From Eutrigla gurnardus (Eukaryota > Chordata > Actinopteri > Perciformes > Triglidae): 64,000 nt of DNA. The notes under the pieces are model-generated. The model was not told where the DNA came from. It did not search any database and was given only the letters and a program-made list of their open reading frames with translations. Position 1 is the first letter of the stretch; every line of letters starts with the position of its first letter. The DNA is taken from contig OY741280.1 of assembly GCA_963514095.1 (NCBI GenBank), forward strand, positions 9,065,964 to 9,129,963. The letters run 5' to 3'. Below are positions 40,641 through 54,925 of this stretch, in pieces. The position numbers and the translations under genes were made by a program.

Positions 40641-43600
40641 CTTGACAGTGTTCAGTTCTTTTAGGAGTGATCAGGCATGTAGTCACGGGTGATCAAGTCC
40701 CTTTCATTAAGATTTATCTACTACATCTAGGGTTCAATATCTGATATCAGGACATTCTACCTCGCAGTAATTCCATATTCTGAAAACAGTTTTCTTGCTT
40801 GCGGTGCACTTTGGGCCTCTTGCGCATTATCATCTGTGATATGCCTGCCGGCTAAGGTCGAAGTTATACTGTGATTTGACGCATTAATCACAGAGGTCCT
40901 CGTCCACAATAACTAATTTCTTTGGCATGGAAGATTAATATCTGACATTAACAAATATGACTCTGCCAACTTTTTTCCCGCCCTGGTATGATAGAAAGAG
41001 GAATTTCACAACACGGCTTTACCTGCAGAGCATCACATTCTGTAAAACTGCGGTAAAAATAGAAGGGATATGCTCAAAATGTAGAGATAACCCTGACACA
41101 ACAACCAGAAATGCAATACAGAGACAGACAGAGGGATACTATACTTTTTTGATTTGACCAACATGTGTTTGCATCATAGGGTATTGGACATTGTCATGTA
41201 CTGAAAGATGTTTGATGCAGTTCAAATTCATTCTGGTGCACTTGACTGGTTTGGTTCTTTTGCGCTGGCGTGACAGCTGCCAATCAAACTAAAGAACCTG
41301 TTTCTGGCGTGGGTCTTCAAAGAGGACTACGGTGCCGTTTTCTTTGTGATGTGGAGCATAAATATACCAAAAGTAGGATTTTCTTTCATGAATTCAAAAG
41401 CAAACCTCTTTTTTACAATACATTTTAGAGGCAATTTAAACTCACTTGCCAGTTAAGTAGTACAGTGAATCACCAGTCTAAAGCTGATACAGTGTATCAA
41501 GACAATTCTGCAGTAAAACCTATGTTCGTGAAGGTTAAACATTTTCAGATTTTGTTGAAAGTATTTAATACAGGTTTTGATGAAAATATATCATCATTGC
41601 GAAGGATGTAGCTTGTAATACTGTTAACCTGCATTGCATACAATTGGTTTTTCTGTTATTTAGCCTATTCCCTGATATATAAATGGTCTGGACAACATAC
41701 AAATAAAAACACCTGTCACAATACAACTCAACTTGACACTCCTTAAAAAAAAAGGATTTAGTGCAGTACTGTTGAATTAGAGACTCTGATCAAGGTTACA
41801 AGCTGAGATGTGTTGGAAGATAATGAAATGATTCCAGTAATTCCTATTCTGCTTCCCCAGAGTAACCAAAGTCCTGCCTTCCTATAGATTTAGCTGAAGT
41901 GTAGATATCAGCCATATTATATATTTACTTAAAGTCCAGACTTAAGGTGATCAGATGATGTTGATCAGTACTAGTATGCATATACCAGTGAAATATATAT
42001 GGTCCTGAGTGAGGGCATTCTTCCCCTTGCTCAAGGACTATCACAACCTCATCACTTCTCGAGATGAGGCCTCTAGGCTAGTTCCTTCCTTCTCCTGCCC
42101 CGCTACAAAATGTTTCAGGCAATTTAATCCAAGGAGAGAAAAGGTGTTGTGCAGAGTGAGCGCCTGGATAAATAGCTAAGAGCAAGCGGGTCACAAGGCT
42201 AATCGAGAGAGCAGTGCAGTCATGCAGCATGAAGAGGGCTCCATGCTAAAGAGTTCATTTCAGCTGTGGAGGTCAGCAGGGCTAACCACAGTTGTGCATT
42301 TTCCCAGGGAGAAATGCTGTGTAATACCTACCAGCCTGCTGTAACACCCCTAATTTTGGGGACAACCATGCTTAGTTAAATTATCCTCTCGTGAATCATC
42401 GAAACAAGACTTTATTTGGATTTCTGTATTCTGGAGACGAAGCGAACCCTGCGTGGGCGTGCACTGTAGGCATGTGCGTGCGACTTGAGTGTGTATTGGT
42501 GGCAGCGTGAATACTTTTCAACGTGAGGAATTGCAAGTAGCATGAAGCATCAATTCTCTGGAGTAATGTTAGCGGTATGTGATTAAAATAAAACAAATGT
42601 TACGATGATATTTTTCTCTAAATGTTTGCTACTCCATGCCCTCCTGTGCCTCCCTTGGCATTTATGTGTGTGTGTGTTTACTTTAAATAAACTGAAGGGA
42701 ACAAACTAATCAGACATGTTTTTCATCAAGTTTAAGACGTTTCTTTGCAAAATAATAATTTATCAAGGTCTCGGTTGCTTTGACTTTATTTTGGAGCCAA
42801 GGAAGGGGATCATGGATGCCAGTCCTCTCTATGGGTATTAACATTTATTTTGCAGGGGAACATGATGTATCCACTTAAGCTTTGGCACTACACAATTTAA
42901 CATAATGTAGAGAACACATTTATATCTACAGTTATCATTTTGGTGAACCCTTTGATACAAAGTGCTTTTCAATATGCTTAACCTAACATATATTTTTAAA
43001 AAATTCAGTTGTTCGATGGGAGCAACGCTCTTAGCACACCACTCATGTACAGTACAGAATAAAGCAAAAAAATTAAAGCACTTTCCTTTCCTACAGTATA
43101 CCTTGTGGTGCCATAAGACATTTTCATCTTGTCCCAGTGGGATGCAAACCCCCTAACCCCTGCAGTGTGAGCTGCATATTATGTATGGACTAAATTAATC
43201 AAAAGGGCCTTAGCAGCTCTGGTCCTAAAAAAACATGATTTTCTTTATTCTATGCACACCTATTGCATAACAATGAATACAATCCAGTGGTTTGCCTCTA
43301 CGCGTTCACTTTCCCTCCCTTCTCTCTTAAAAAAAAATAGAACAAGAATAAACTGTCAGCCATCACACTCCTGTCCCTTCTAGGCATGAATGTGCCACCA
43401 TAATCACAGTATCTCTCTGTCACTATCACTCACTCTCGCACCTGCTAGCTACACATCCACTTCTGTTCTTTCCTACTTTCATGACTCTTACTGGCTACTG
43501 GCCCCCGTCAGTCCTTTGACCCACTGCTTGTCGTATTTACCCTATCACCTGTCTATCACTCTCTTCTTCTCCTGTCGACAACCTCGGCAGTCATACCTTG

Positions 43601-45072
43601 GAACAAAAGTGGAAATGTTAGGTTACCTTTTCCTCACCTAATCCCCTCCATCTACATCTCGTCTTGACCTACTTCCAAAACTTAAAACAGTGAACTTTGC
43701 GAAGGATTACCAAGAGTCTATAGGTTATATACATTTGGCACATGGCACAAATGGGCCAAGCATCACACATGGGGCATCATTTTTTATGTAAATACAATGA
43801 GGTCAGAAAGCTAGGTGAAAATATGCTATCACCCAAAAACATGTGTGAACATAACATAATGCAGTATTTTCAGGGTAAACTACTGATTCCACCAGGGAGA
43901 GAATAGACAATGGGACATGTATCTGTGTATTCTAATGAGCGTGTCTGAACAACCTGCTGGGAATGAGACTGGTGCAAGCCACTGAAGTTGCCATCGACAC
44001 ATCGTCTCATGGAAAAAGCACACTAGCTGCTCAGGAAAATAAGACGTGCATTCTTTGGCCTTTGCTTTCACCCACTTCAGCATCTATCTTTCTCTCGTGA
44101 TTGACAGACAAGTGTGAGTGCCCTCGTGTTTGGTTGACTGAAAGCGAATATTACCTTTTTTATACTATGCTCCTCATCTTACACCAAGGAACGGCTCTCA
44201 GCTTTTGCAGGGCTATCACATTAATTAGAGGTCCTTGTTCACACCACTGTATATTTGTCTCTTTCTTTGTGTGTGTGTATGTATGTATGTGTGTGTGGGT
44301 TGTAGCTCAGGTATTATTAGCTTGTCTGAGAACAAGTGTCCAATACATTCACAATAAGCTGTTTGTTTGCTGGCTTTCTTGTGCGACTCTCCGTTTCCCT
44401 CAATATTTCTTTGCTCTGCTCCCTCTATCCATGAGTCAGTATCCATAAGTCTCTCTGGGCCGAATTTCCCCACGTCAGCTGAATGTCGCACTGATTAATC
44501 ACTTGATTACTTCTAGCCAATAGTCACATTGATTAACTTTGCCACATGATAGCTTTCTGGTTGACTCCCCGGAGAGTAAGGACTGTGTCGTGATGGGAAG
44601 CACGTCATGAGCAGAGGGACTTCTGCGCAAAAGGCTCTGCCGCGGAAGGTCATCCACGTCTGTGACATCTTGCAGAGATCACACGCCGTTGAGCGACAAA
44701 GAACATTCTGCTGCCTTTGCCACAAAAGACAGAAAATGCCTTCTGTTCAGAGTGCTACAAAATCCCTTCAGGGGTGTTGAAGTTTTAGAGGAATAAAACA
44801 TCTTAAAGCCTTAGCCATCTTGACATTGTCTATGATTCTCGTGTTGCCCTCTTTGAACCTCAGCCGTTTCAAGTTATCGGTAAAAAGCGAAAAGAGAATG
44901 TGATGCAACATATCATCAAGCTCGTGTTCGGGGCCCATCAAGAGAAGCATTTCAATCACTTGCTTCTTTAGAAAACCTCTTGTGCTGCCACATCCACAAA
45001 CATTCGAAGGCCCACTGTTGCTTTACATCAGCCACCGCAACTTCACTTGAATGTGTCGCACACACTCAATAT

Positions 45073-45080
45073 CACACACA

Positions 45081-45140
<60 letters not shown>
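45073..45140. repeat. (CA)n microsatellite
   Basis: About 68 bp with one AAA interruption near the start. Confidence 0.94.
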
Positions 45141-45142
<2 letters not shown>

Positions 45143-46407
45143 GGGTCTCCAGCTCCGTAGGTGGTATCTGACAACACGGATACAAATAGAAAGCGAGATG
45201 AGCTTGAAGACAAGAGGTCACATATTCAATGCGGCCCCTCCCCCTCCACAGGAGAGCTGTCTACATGTGAGGCTTGTATGAGGTCCGATGAGGCCATTCA
45301 AAGAGGGATTCAAAATGGAAGAACAGGGAATGGAAGAGATGGTTAACAGAGCTCACCTAAAGCAGTGACTGAACGCTCTGGAGATGGAAAGCGGTGGAGG
45401 GTGTAGAGAGCTCAAATAGCTGCACTTAAGTACTTATAATGGTGAATGTAGTATAATGGTGGTTGCAGAAAAAAAACACACATACACACATAAGTAGCAT
45501 CTGAAATCATCATGCAGGATTAACATGACTTGCCAAGTGCACTTGACAGTTGTTTTTGGTCCGTTAGAAATGATATTATGGGAACAACTTCAAAAGGCTT
45601 TGTTTTCTGGAGTGTCGTGGTGTCAACCCTTGGGTGGTCTAAGCATCATTACCGTGGTAACGACCCTTTAAGCCAAGTGAGCTGACAAGGGATGGGACAG
45701 CTGTCAAAGCTACCACAAACTGGCATCCAGCTCTGTTGTACTTCATCAAAGCCAGCAGCTGCGTGCGTGCAAGAGCTCCTTTCCCCTCTACGAGTGCTGC
45801 TGCACACTCGCGAGTGTGCGCGCCTGCATCCGCGTGCACGAGTGTGCCCAGGGAAAGGGTAATGAGTACCGCTGGGGCTTGTTTAAACAGCCAGGGTTCA
45901 CTAGCAGAGAAGCGAGCTAGAGCTCCAACCCTCCCCAGAGTAGGGGGGAGTGGGGGGGGGGGGGGGGGGCAGAGCAGCTCCAGTGCTTCCCAGTCTTATA
46001 ATCTCCTGCCCACATCACATCAGGACTCAGCCACAAGCTTCGAAACCCACTCCCTGACCCCTCAGCCCCTGAGGGCCCACAGCCCTCCACAGCCCAGGAA
46101 TGGAGCTGCGTCCTGTGGGCGTGAGCGGCAGAAAAGTCCTTTAGTTCTATGCCGTCTTTCCACCTCCACATTGTGGCATCTCCATCCGAGTTTTCTCCAC
46201 TAATGAGCGTCTGCAGTATGCTGCAATAAGTGATTTCAGGGATTGTGGGTAATGTAAAGTAAAAAGGCAAGAAGCTCTTATTTTGTAAGGTTTTTTATAT
46301 GTACACATTATCCCTTTAATCTAAAACTGTTGAATGGAATCGTTGACACCTCAGTACAGCGTTTTCTCAATCTAAATGAAGTTATGCACAAAGACACAAG
46401 AGCATAG

Positions 46408-46704
46408 GTATGTATGTATGTATGTATGTATATATGATACAGATACACACACACACACACACACACATCATAAATTGATTTCCCGCTGGCCAACCGACTG
46501 CTTAGCTATCGTTGTGGTGACAGGTTGACCCATGAGACCTGTTAGATGCTCTCTGACACACACACACATGCGCACACCCACACACACGCGCACACACACA
46601 CACGCACACACACTGAGGTACCCTTTAGGGAACTCCCCAAAGCATTTATTGACTACCGAAAGAAAGTGGCTATCAATCTGACAAAGACTTAAAAGCCTGT
46701 CACC

Positions 46705-46741
<37 letters not shown>
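46408..46741. repeat. Cluster: (GTAT)n, two CA arrays, one GT array
   Basis: (GTAT)n at 46408-46431, CA at 46445-46467, interrupted CA/CG at 46556-46613, and GT at 46708-46741. The last two are in opposite orientation. Confidence 0.92.
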
Positions 46742-46742
<1 letters not shown>

Positions 46743-48038
46743 ACGCGCACTTGTATGACATGCATGTAGCAGCTTTCCGTTTACAATTTTGCACAAATGC
46801 AGATACAGTATGCAGCTATGCTTAATCATGCACAAATGTGTGTTTCTAATAATATTTGCAGTATAATATTATATATTCCTTTGTAAACATGTAATTAAGA
46901 CATTAATCCAGACAGAATGAAGGAAAAACTCCCCTACTTGTGTTACATAATTATTTGTGGTGTCAAAGGTCTGCCGTATGGCCCTCATGACACCTTTTAA
47001 AAGGCAAGGTGAGCCTGTCTAACCTTCCATTCCAGCAAATTACCGTCACACTGTTATTTCTGCCAGTTCAACACCCCAGAGGCAAACCTACAGGCCCGAC
47101 AGAGAAACAAGATAATGAGAGGACAGAGAGAAAGGCAGAGGGAAAAAAGAGAGAATGAAGGACATACAATGACTCTAGTATTTGGGTGCATTTGTGCGTG
47201 CCTTTATCCATCAATCTTCGCAGCAAAGAAACAATGTATCTGTTGAGCATTAAAAATCCAAGCGGAACACGCGAGAGGTCAGAGATGGCAAGGGAGGGAC
47301 AAAAACTAGGGTGTCGCTGTGTTTCTCTGCCAAGAACATCAACTTAAGAGGGATTTTTTTCTCCGGAGCCTTGTTATTGTCGCCTCAATGTTAGAGGCCA
47401 TCGTGCTCTGAAGTGTCATACGCGCGCTCAAACTTGTGTGCATGGATCCAATCAGCTGTGTGTGCTTGAACCTAGAGTGTCTTTGGCGTGCCCTTTGTGA
47501 ATGATGGCTTCGCTGAAGTGCTGTGAAGAGAAACATTGGTTTGCTACACCTTTGATTCATTGCTGATGTGGGAGAAATTTGCATAGCAGGCAGACTCGGG
47601 GCAAATCTGGGCTCTCGTTAGCCGGGTGGCTAGATACTTCATCATTATCATCATGCTTGCGCTTCGGTCCCGGCCGCTATGCCCTTGCACATAATCTTCA
47701 AGCGGGCTTTGCAGAGGAGAAACAAAAATAAAACTGGAAGTCTACGATAAATTAGGACGCTTCGCCTCGTGGCAATGCCGTGTCGGTAAAGACATTCTCC
47801 ACGTATCAACATTTCTCGGCTGATCAGTGGTCAATTGCATGCAGTGGATTTCGACCGTCAGCCTGTTATTCTGTCTACGCAGGTACACATTTCCTCCCTC
47901 TCTCTCCTGCTATTTTTCTGTGTCGCTCTACCTGACAGGCTTGCTGCAGCGCTTTCGGGGACAGTGCTTTTTATTGAGGACATGCTGACGAGTGTCGATC
48001 AATACCGACGCCCGAGCCGCAGCATCAGTCTGGGAGCT

Positions 48039-48043
<5 letters not shown>

Positions 48044-48079
<36 letters not shown>

Positions 48080-48268
48080 CACATGAGGGCTGTGTGCGCA
48101 CCAGGGCGTGCATATCTGCTGCTGTATGAGGAAGATGTTTTGGCACTAAGGATGGACACATGTGGATGCTGCTGTCAGTCATTTCATTATGCCCTTGAGT
48201 GTGTCAGTTCTCACTGTGCAGGTACATGGGTATGTTTGTGTGTTCCGGGTGTGTGTGTGTGTGTGCGT

Positions 48269-48346
<78 letters not shown>

Positions 48347-48347
48347 T
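48044..48347. repeat. Two (GT)n arrays
   Basis: Arrays at 48044-48077 and 48249-48347; the second is interrupted by GCGT units. Confidence 0.94.
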
Positions 48348-49819
48348 TGATGGCTTTCAATACCAGTTCATGGGAGATTATGACAGCTTCCCCAGCTATT
48401 TTCCCCTTTGACTATTTTACCATCATATAACAATTTCAAGGCGGCTGTTCACAAGAGGCGGACAGAGAGGGCAGAACGGACCTGTACCTCTGTGCCAAGT
48501 GTGTTGCCATCAACTGAAATTATAAATCCGGATTAGAGGGGTGGGCACAGATGAAGATGCACTTTAACAAAATTGTGCATTCAAAAAACACATCCAGTTC
48601 CACTTGGCCACACTTGAGTGAGAATTGGCTGCAGTGGCATAGATGTACTTGCAGCATGGTGCTGAAGAAAAGGGAAACAAGACTGAGATGGAGACTAAGA
48701 GTGCTCCTTCTTTCCCCGAGTCTTAAATCCACCATGGGTAACTGCTGTAGTGTGACAGTAGGCTTATAAGAGCCAGTGTGTCGATGAATCCCAAGCACAT
48801 TTATTTCCTGCAAGACCAAGGAAGCATACTTCGCTTTATGTCCCATGCAGTGTAAAAGGCCAAGGTGATTTTTTTTTTCTATCCACTTATTTGTCTCGTT
48901 ATTTATATATTAATGGGTTTGCGTGCATCATAACATTGTATCTTCCTTGTCAGTGCCTAGACAGAGCATGAGTATGAATTGTTTGTTCCCTCCTTTCGAT
49001 GTCTGTCTTTGTTGTATCTATTCAATGGAAGTTCTCTTCATTTGCATGCCAGGCTGCCAGACAATTCAACTTACATTTGAATTGTCATGCAGCAGAATTG
49101 CTAGAGGTTAAGTTCATTCCTAGATATGCAGATTACTGTATCATCCAAAAAAAAGGCAATAAAACACTAATGGTCGACTCACAATAATTAAAAAAAGCCT
49201 AATGGGATAATTTTTCAAAGTTGCTCCGATAATTAACCATAACGTGTTTATCTGAAGTGCAAAACGAGTCTGGAAAAATGCATAATTGGAGACAAACTGG
49301 AGACTGTGGCGACCTGTTTCATTTTTTTCTTTTGTTCTATTATTGTTTTTTTTTCTTATAATTGTTATACTAAAGCAACACATGCTGAATACTATTTATA
49401 AAGGGCGTCTTATGGAGTGTTCCAATTTAGCGTGATTGACAGAAACAGGAGGGAATTATTTGACACTTAGCATGTCTACATGTGAGAGGTTACTAATCCC
49501 ACTTATCCATAACCTTGCAGAGACACACTATAATGTATGTGTGCAAGACATTTCTTGAACAAACTCAGCCCTCTCTCTCTCTCAAACACACACACACACA
49601 CACACACACTCCCAAGAGTAGTTGACCATGGTGTCTCCCCACTGGTACAATAGACTCCCATGCAGATGATATCAGCTCTAGTCAGCATGCAGGGAAGGAG
49701 GCAGTGATGGAAGGAGGGAGGGGAGGTTTCACAGCACTGCTGGAGACTGTCTGAGGGGGAGAGTTATCTTGAAAGCAAAGATCCATGGATGAGTGGAACA
49801 GAATGGTGGCTGGTGAAGG

Positions 49820-49931
<112 letters not shown>

Positions 49932-49947
49932 CTATATCACCAACAGG

Positions 49948-50275
49948 AAGGGCTACACTGACCAAACGTGGAACTGTTTCAGGTCATTTTGCGGGAGAAG
50001 AAGAGGACAAAATGTACCCATCTTTACAGAGACCTGGCTTCATGGTGGCATCACATATTGAGCTGCACTAAAGGGTGGACACAGGACAGAGGACAGGACT
50101 TCAACAGGACGAGAGGAGGTGAACTCTGTGTTTACATCAATCATGCTTGGTGCTCAAACATATTCAATGTTTCCCTGATGTCTCACTTGTAATGTTACGG
50201 TGCCGGTCATGTTATATGCCCAGAGGATTGCATTTGTTGCTTCTGTTTGCATTCCTCCCAAATTCCAAAAATGAA
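49948..50275 (+). mobile_element. Decayed LINE fragment, APE endonuclease region
   Basis: Three short open pieces in different frames lie in the right order for the endonuclease domain of a Jockey/CR1/L2-like non-LTR retrotransposon: NCFRSF...VPIFTETWLHGGI, then RGGELCVYINHAWCSN, then VASVCIPP near 50238-50262. FTETWLH, RGG-LCVYIN--WCSN and V-A-V-IPP are hallmarks of that domain. Frameshifts and stops show it is long dead. Clade is not resolved. Confidence 0.75.
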
Positions 50276-50466
50276 CTACAGGAATGCACTACAGTTTTGT
50301 TTTAGGGATTTTTTTAATCTTGTTTTTCTCCTGTAGCAAATGGGCTATAACTGCATTTTGTTGTACATTCCTGTGTTGCATAAGGGCAATAAAACATCCT
50401 TAAATTATTGGATTTGTGCTTTTTACATTTTTTCTTGCAAAGAGGAGACTTACTTCCTTGAGCGAT

Positions 50467-50470
<4 letters not shown>

Positions 50471-50512
<42 letters not shown>

Positions 50513-50524
50513 CCACACACACAC
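50471..50524. repeat. (CA)n microsatellite
   Basis: 54 bp with TA and CC interruptions near the end. Confidence 0.93.
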
Positions 50525-50663
50525 GGTTTGTGTCTCTGTTGAACTTGTGGGGCAATATTTCATTGTCTTATAATGATTTCTAAATAGGGCTTCTTTGCCC
50601 AGGGATATATTAATTGCCACACACTGGCTGGTGATGCTAATGGGTGCTGACAAAAAGAGAGTG

Positions 50664-50667
<4 letters not shown>

Positions 50668-50715
<48 letters not shown>
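50668..50715. repeat. (GA)n microsatellite
   Basis: About 48 bp pure GA. Confidence 0.95.
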
Positions 50716-50716
<1 letters not shown>

Positions 50717-50808
50717 CTTGTCTTTGAAGTAACTTTGACTTAGCAAGGGCATGAGCGACAGTCAATCAGTGGTCAGTGTTACACATCTGTTTGTCTGTGA
50801 TGTTTCGG

Positions 50809-50810
<2 letters not shown>

Positions 50811-50861
<51 letters not shown>

Positions 50862-50863
50862 GG
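50811..50863. repeat. Compound (GT)n-(G)n
   Basis: (GT)n at 50811-50843 runs directly into about 20 consecutive G. Confidence 0.95.
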
Positions 50864-51002
50864 TCTGTGGGTTATCTGCTATCACATATTTGCTTTCACA
50901 CACATGCACACACGTGTCCACATCCATGCCAAGCTATTGTGTTCTTTCTGCACTGTGACCAATACTCCATCTCTGTTGCAAACCTGTCACCCTACCGTGT
51001 TT

Positions 51003-51004
<2 letters not shown>

Positions 51005-51079
<75 letters not shown>

Positions 51080-51092
51080 CGTGTGTGTGTGT
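51005..51092. repeat. (GT)n microsatellite
   Basis: About 88 bp, interrupted by GC near the end. Confidence 0.95.
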
Positions 51093-54000
51093 ATGTATGA
51101 TAATCTAGTATTTCAATGGGTGTCATCACAACCCAGTCAGACCTGGCCTCAGGAGAAAGACCACAGTTGTTTTACGCCCTCTTACTGTCCTTACGATTCA
51201 AACACACACACGCAACACACACACACAGACACAGACACGCACTCACTACATATTGTGGGCACACACACATGTACGCAGATGCACACACCGTCCTGCTATG
51301 CCGTGGCATGTGTGTGTGGGTGTTTGCGTTACGTACAACTGCTTTTTACAATGAATATGTGAGCGCTGCAGTGGCCAGCTCCCAACAAACAAACAGCAGA
51401 AAGCAAAACTTCTTCATACTTCATGGATGGGGGAGCAACAATAATAAACACGTCGCTACAGCATAGGAAACACAAAAAAATATATATATCTTATTGTGGT
51501 GGCTTGCATGAGTGAACAAATCTCTGAATGTGTGTCTATGTGTTAATGTGTATGTGGGATTGTGCACGTGTGTGTGTGTGTGGGTAGCTTCCCTTCCTGT
51601 ATTAGGATAAATAGCCTTGTCTATCATGTAAGGCTGTGTCTGGCAAACAGATTCCCCTCACGTCAAGCCACATAAACACAAATGAGCTCCCCAGAGGAGA
51701 CATTTCAGGGGGGGAAGAGCGTCCCTGTGACACTTATTGTGAAGGACATCTTGCGGATAAAGAGAAGGTGTGGGTGACAGCCAGGAAGTCAGCGTGGCTG
51801 TATCATGCATCAGCCTCATATTCAAACACGAGAGCGATGAGGACGACATTACCACACAGTACATTGAACTCAAACGCTTTGCAGCAAGAGCATGTAAATT
51901 AGTCTTGATAATGTGATGTAAAAAAAAATATATGCATTTACATAATGGCATGCTATCTGTCATACCACCACCCTGGTTTTAACAATCAATAACTCCCTTC
52001 TGTCTCTCTCAGAATGGCTCTCCTGGCGACAATACCATCAGCTCGTGGAAACGGATGGAAGCGGCACATATAGGGCCTTCAGAATAGCATTAGATAACCA
52101 CCGGTTGTCAACTGTGACCGTATGGCAATTTGAGTATCATTCCACCTCAGAGGTGCCAGGTCCCACACACACTAGATCACTGTACTGTACCAAAAGGTAA
52201 TTATACTGCCGCTGTAAATCTTCCCCCTATGGCTCGGCAAGTTAGATCATCTTGTTCACACGCCTGCATGCGCACATATCGTCAGCGATGCACACATGCT
52301 TTATGATGTGCATGCTCACGCACAAGCGCTGCAGAGTAACCACTGTGGGCTCAGGTGGACAGTTGTTTGCCACATGGGTCACCAAGCTGCACTTTCCACG
52401 CACAGTTGCATCTTAGCTGGCATGCTATCCCCCACGTCCACATATCCTGTTGAAAATACATCTCTCTCTGTATCATAATTATCTCCATTATCTTTCTAAT
52501 GGCAGCAATGGATGAGCTCACAACATAATATTTCTCGCATCATTTAGGCCACACCAGAACACTAAAGTTCATCTTTAATATCTTTAAGATGAACAGCTTT
52601 TTAAAGGGGGCCAAACCATTGATGTGACGAGTCATTTACTTCAGAGCGACTGTGTTTTGCAACCCGACGTACCAAACTGACCAATAGATGAAATGGGATA
52701 TTAAAAGGTGAGTGCATTATGAGCTCAAGAAGGTGCCTTTCTCACTGGGCAAAAAAAAAAAAAAAAAAACCTACAAAAAGGCAGCAACATCTGCTATTTG
52801 TCGTCAGTGGTACAGGTGATAATCAACATTGATTCCTGAGGCAAATGACTCTGCCGTAGTCATGGGCAGCTTTAGAGCCCATCGGCAGTGATGGAATTGC
52901 TGCTATCAGTGCTTTCATTGTCTTTTCAGCTACAAATTATGCCCGTCTCCAACCAAGCAGTGCTCCAACATCATTCCGAATTAGTCGGCATCAAGTTTCA
53001 AGAGAGAATGAAAAAATAACAAATATGGAAAAACAAATTTGCCACCACAACCTTTTTCTCACTGGCCTCCATGCTGCTTTCTACTGTTGACGTTCCCTAA
53101 CGTTTTCCGGTGCATTTGCGACGTCAAGCAGGAAAAAAAGAAACGGAAAAGGCCGACTGCTCTATTGCTGATTTATTGGTAATGGTAAAGGACATTTGTC
53201 ATCTATTTTTAGGTTTTTCCAAGTATTAAAAAATGCATATACCTGACAAGTTTAGTGGGAAAACAAGTTCTGCATGAGTACAATGAAAATTAATACTACC
53301 AACGTTATAATTAAATATTATTTCAGCGTCTTTCCAGCATGACCAGCTTCAACTGACCAGTTTGACCAGTCCAAAATGTATGAAGCAATATTTCATAGGT
53401 GCCCATATTATCTTCTGTTCTACACGCACACTTGTTCACGCACAAATGCCAGCATAATGTGAGTTCCTACTGACAATGTCACACTGGTGCATTTATCATA
53501 AGTTTGCACCACGCACCAACAAACATAGCAATGTACAACAAACGTTGAGAAGAAACATGGATGAACCCCAGGGGACACTGACAAGTGCATGGACAGCCAA
53601 GACAGAGCAGCACCTTCATACACTCAAGCCAGCTGCCTCTGGGATTTTGATGAGTGTCTGTTTGTGCTTGGAGTGGCTAAAAACAACAACAGACTCACAT
53701 TACTGCAATGATTTCTCCCAATGTACATATCAAATTGCACAGACGTCCTAATATGAGTAAACAGTTTCCATAATAGTTTGCAGAGAAGCACTATGAATTT
53801 CTGCTCAAAATGTTCTGAACTATGACAATCTGAAGTAGATTCACTGCACATTACAGGGAAAGTCAACTCAAAAATGAACACATTTATTATGTCCTCATTT
53901 TTAAGCTCATGAAAGGAATAAATACTTACATTCCTTTATAGGTTTGCTAACATGTTCAATTTAATCGTATTCAAGATGACCCTGAATATTACCATGTTAA

Positions 54001-54732
54001 ATCTGAAGTCTCATGTAAAAAGTGGGCTTAGAAAAAATATCTGCCATATGTGTTTTGAGGATGGAGGCTACACATAAAACATATGTACATTAACTTGCGT
54101 GTAAAAAAACAAAAGCATTTTGAAATGGTACGAATTGATATTGAGATGTTTGTTTCCTTGAATGCTGATGAGGCAGAAATGCCGATTTTAGTGGCTTAAA
54201 TAATTGTCCATTAAGACATCACCGATTGGAGCAGATATTACACTGCACATCTGTTTGCCAGAGCTTAAGGAAGGAAGACTAAAGGGCCATTACAGACTTC
54301 CCATAAATGGTTGCCTAAACCCAAACTGCATGTCAATACTGTGTTAACACACAATGCCTGTGTTGCCAAAAGGACAATACAGTGGTTTGTGTTTGAAATC
54401 CCTCTGCGGTGTCACATAAACATTTATTTTGTTTCTTTTATGGAACCACAGCGACTGATATTCACACAAAATGTCAAACCTGTCACAGAGATTTGCATGC
54501 GTGGAGTTTACAATTGCAATATTTTCAAATCAGCATGGAACCGGAACTACAGCAAACACAAGCGCACACACACAAATGCACATGAAAAAAACCCCAAGCC
54601 TACAGGGATCGCATCATACGACTGCTGCCATGGACACAGGTGCACCATGGGATGCCTGTCTATTTTCTGCAGTTAATCGATCACATGAAGCCACTGGAGC
54701 TCGACTAGGAGTCACTGGGCCAGAGAGTGAGA

Positions 54733-54734
<2 letters not shown>

Positions 54735-54788
<54 letters not shown>
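54735..54788. repeat. (GT)n microsatellite
   Basis: About 54 bp; a short CA array follows at 54899-54922 in the opposite orientation. Confidence 0.95.
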
Positions 54789-54893
54789 TAATACATCTCT
54801 GTACGCCATTATCATTGAATTGCTCTACAACCACTCTAGTGCTACATGAGTCTTCCGAGACAATTTCTAGCTGTGAGGCTTTTTGTCATCCAT

Positions 54894-54925
<32 letters not shown>

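Noticed and set aside
45736..46203. 155-codon plus-strand frame in GC-rich DNA
   Set aside because: GC-rich frame with Ser/Pro/Ala bias, crossing a G homopolymer run; no domain or splice context.
50751..51362. 203-codon plus-strand frame, the longest in the window
   Set aside because: It spans two GT arrays and a G run; open only because of the repeats.
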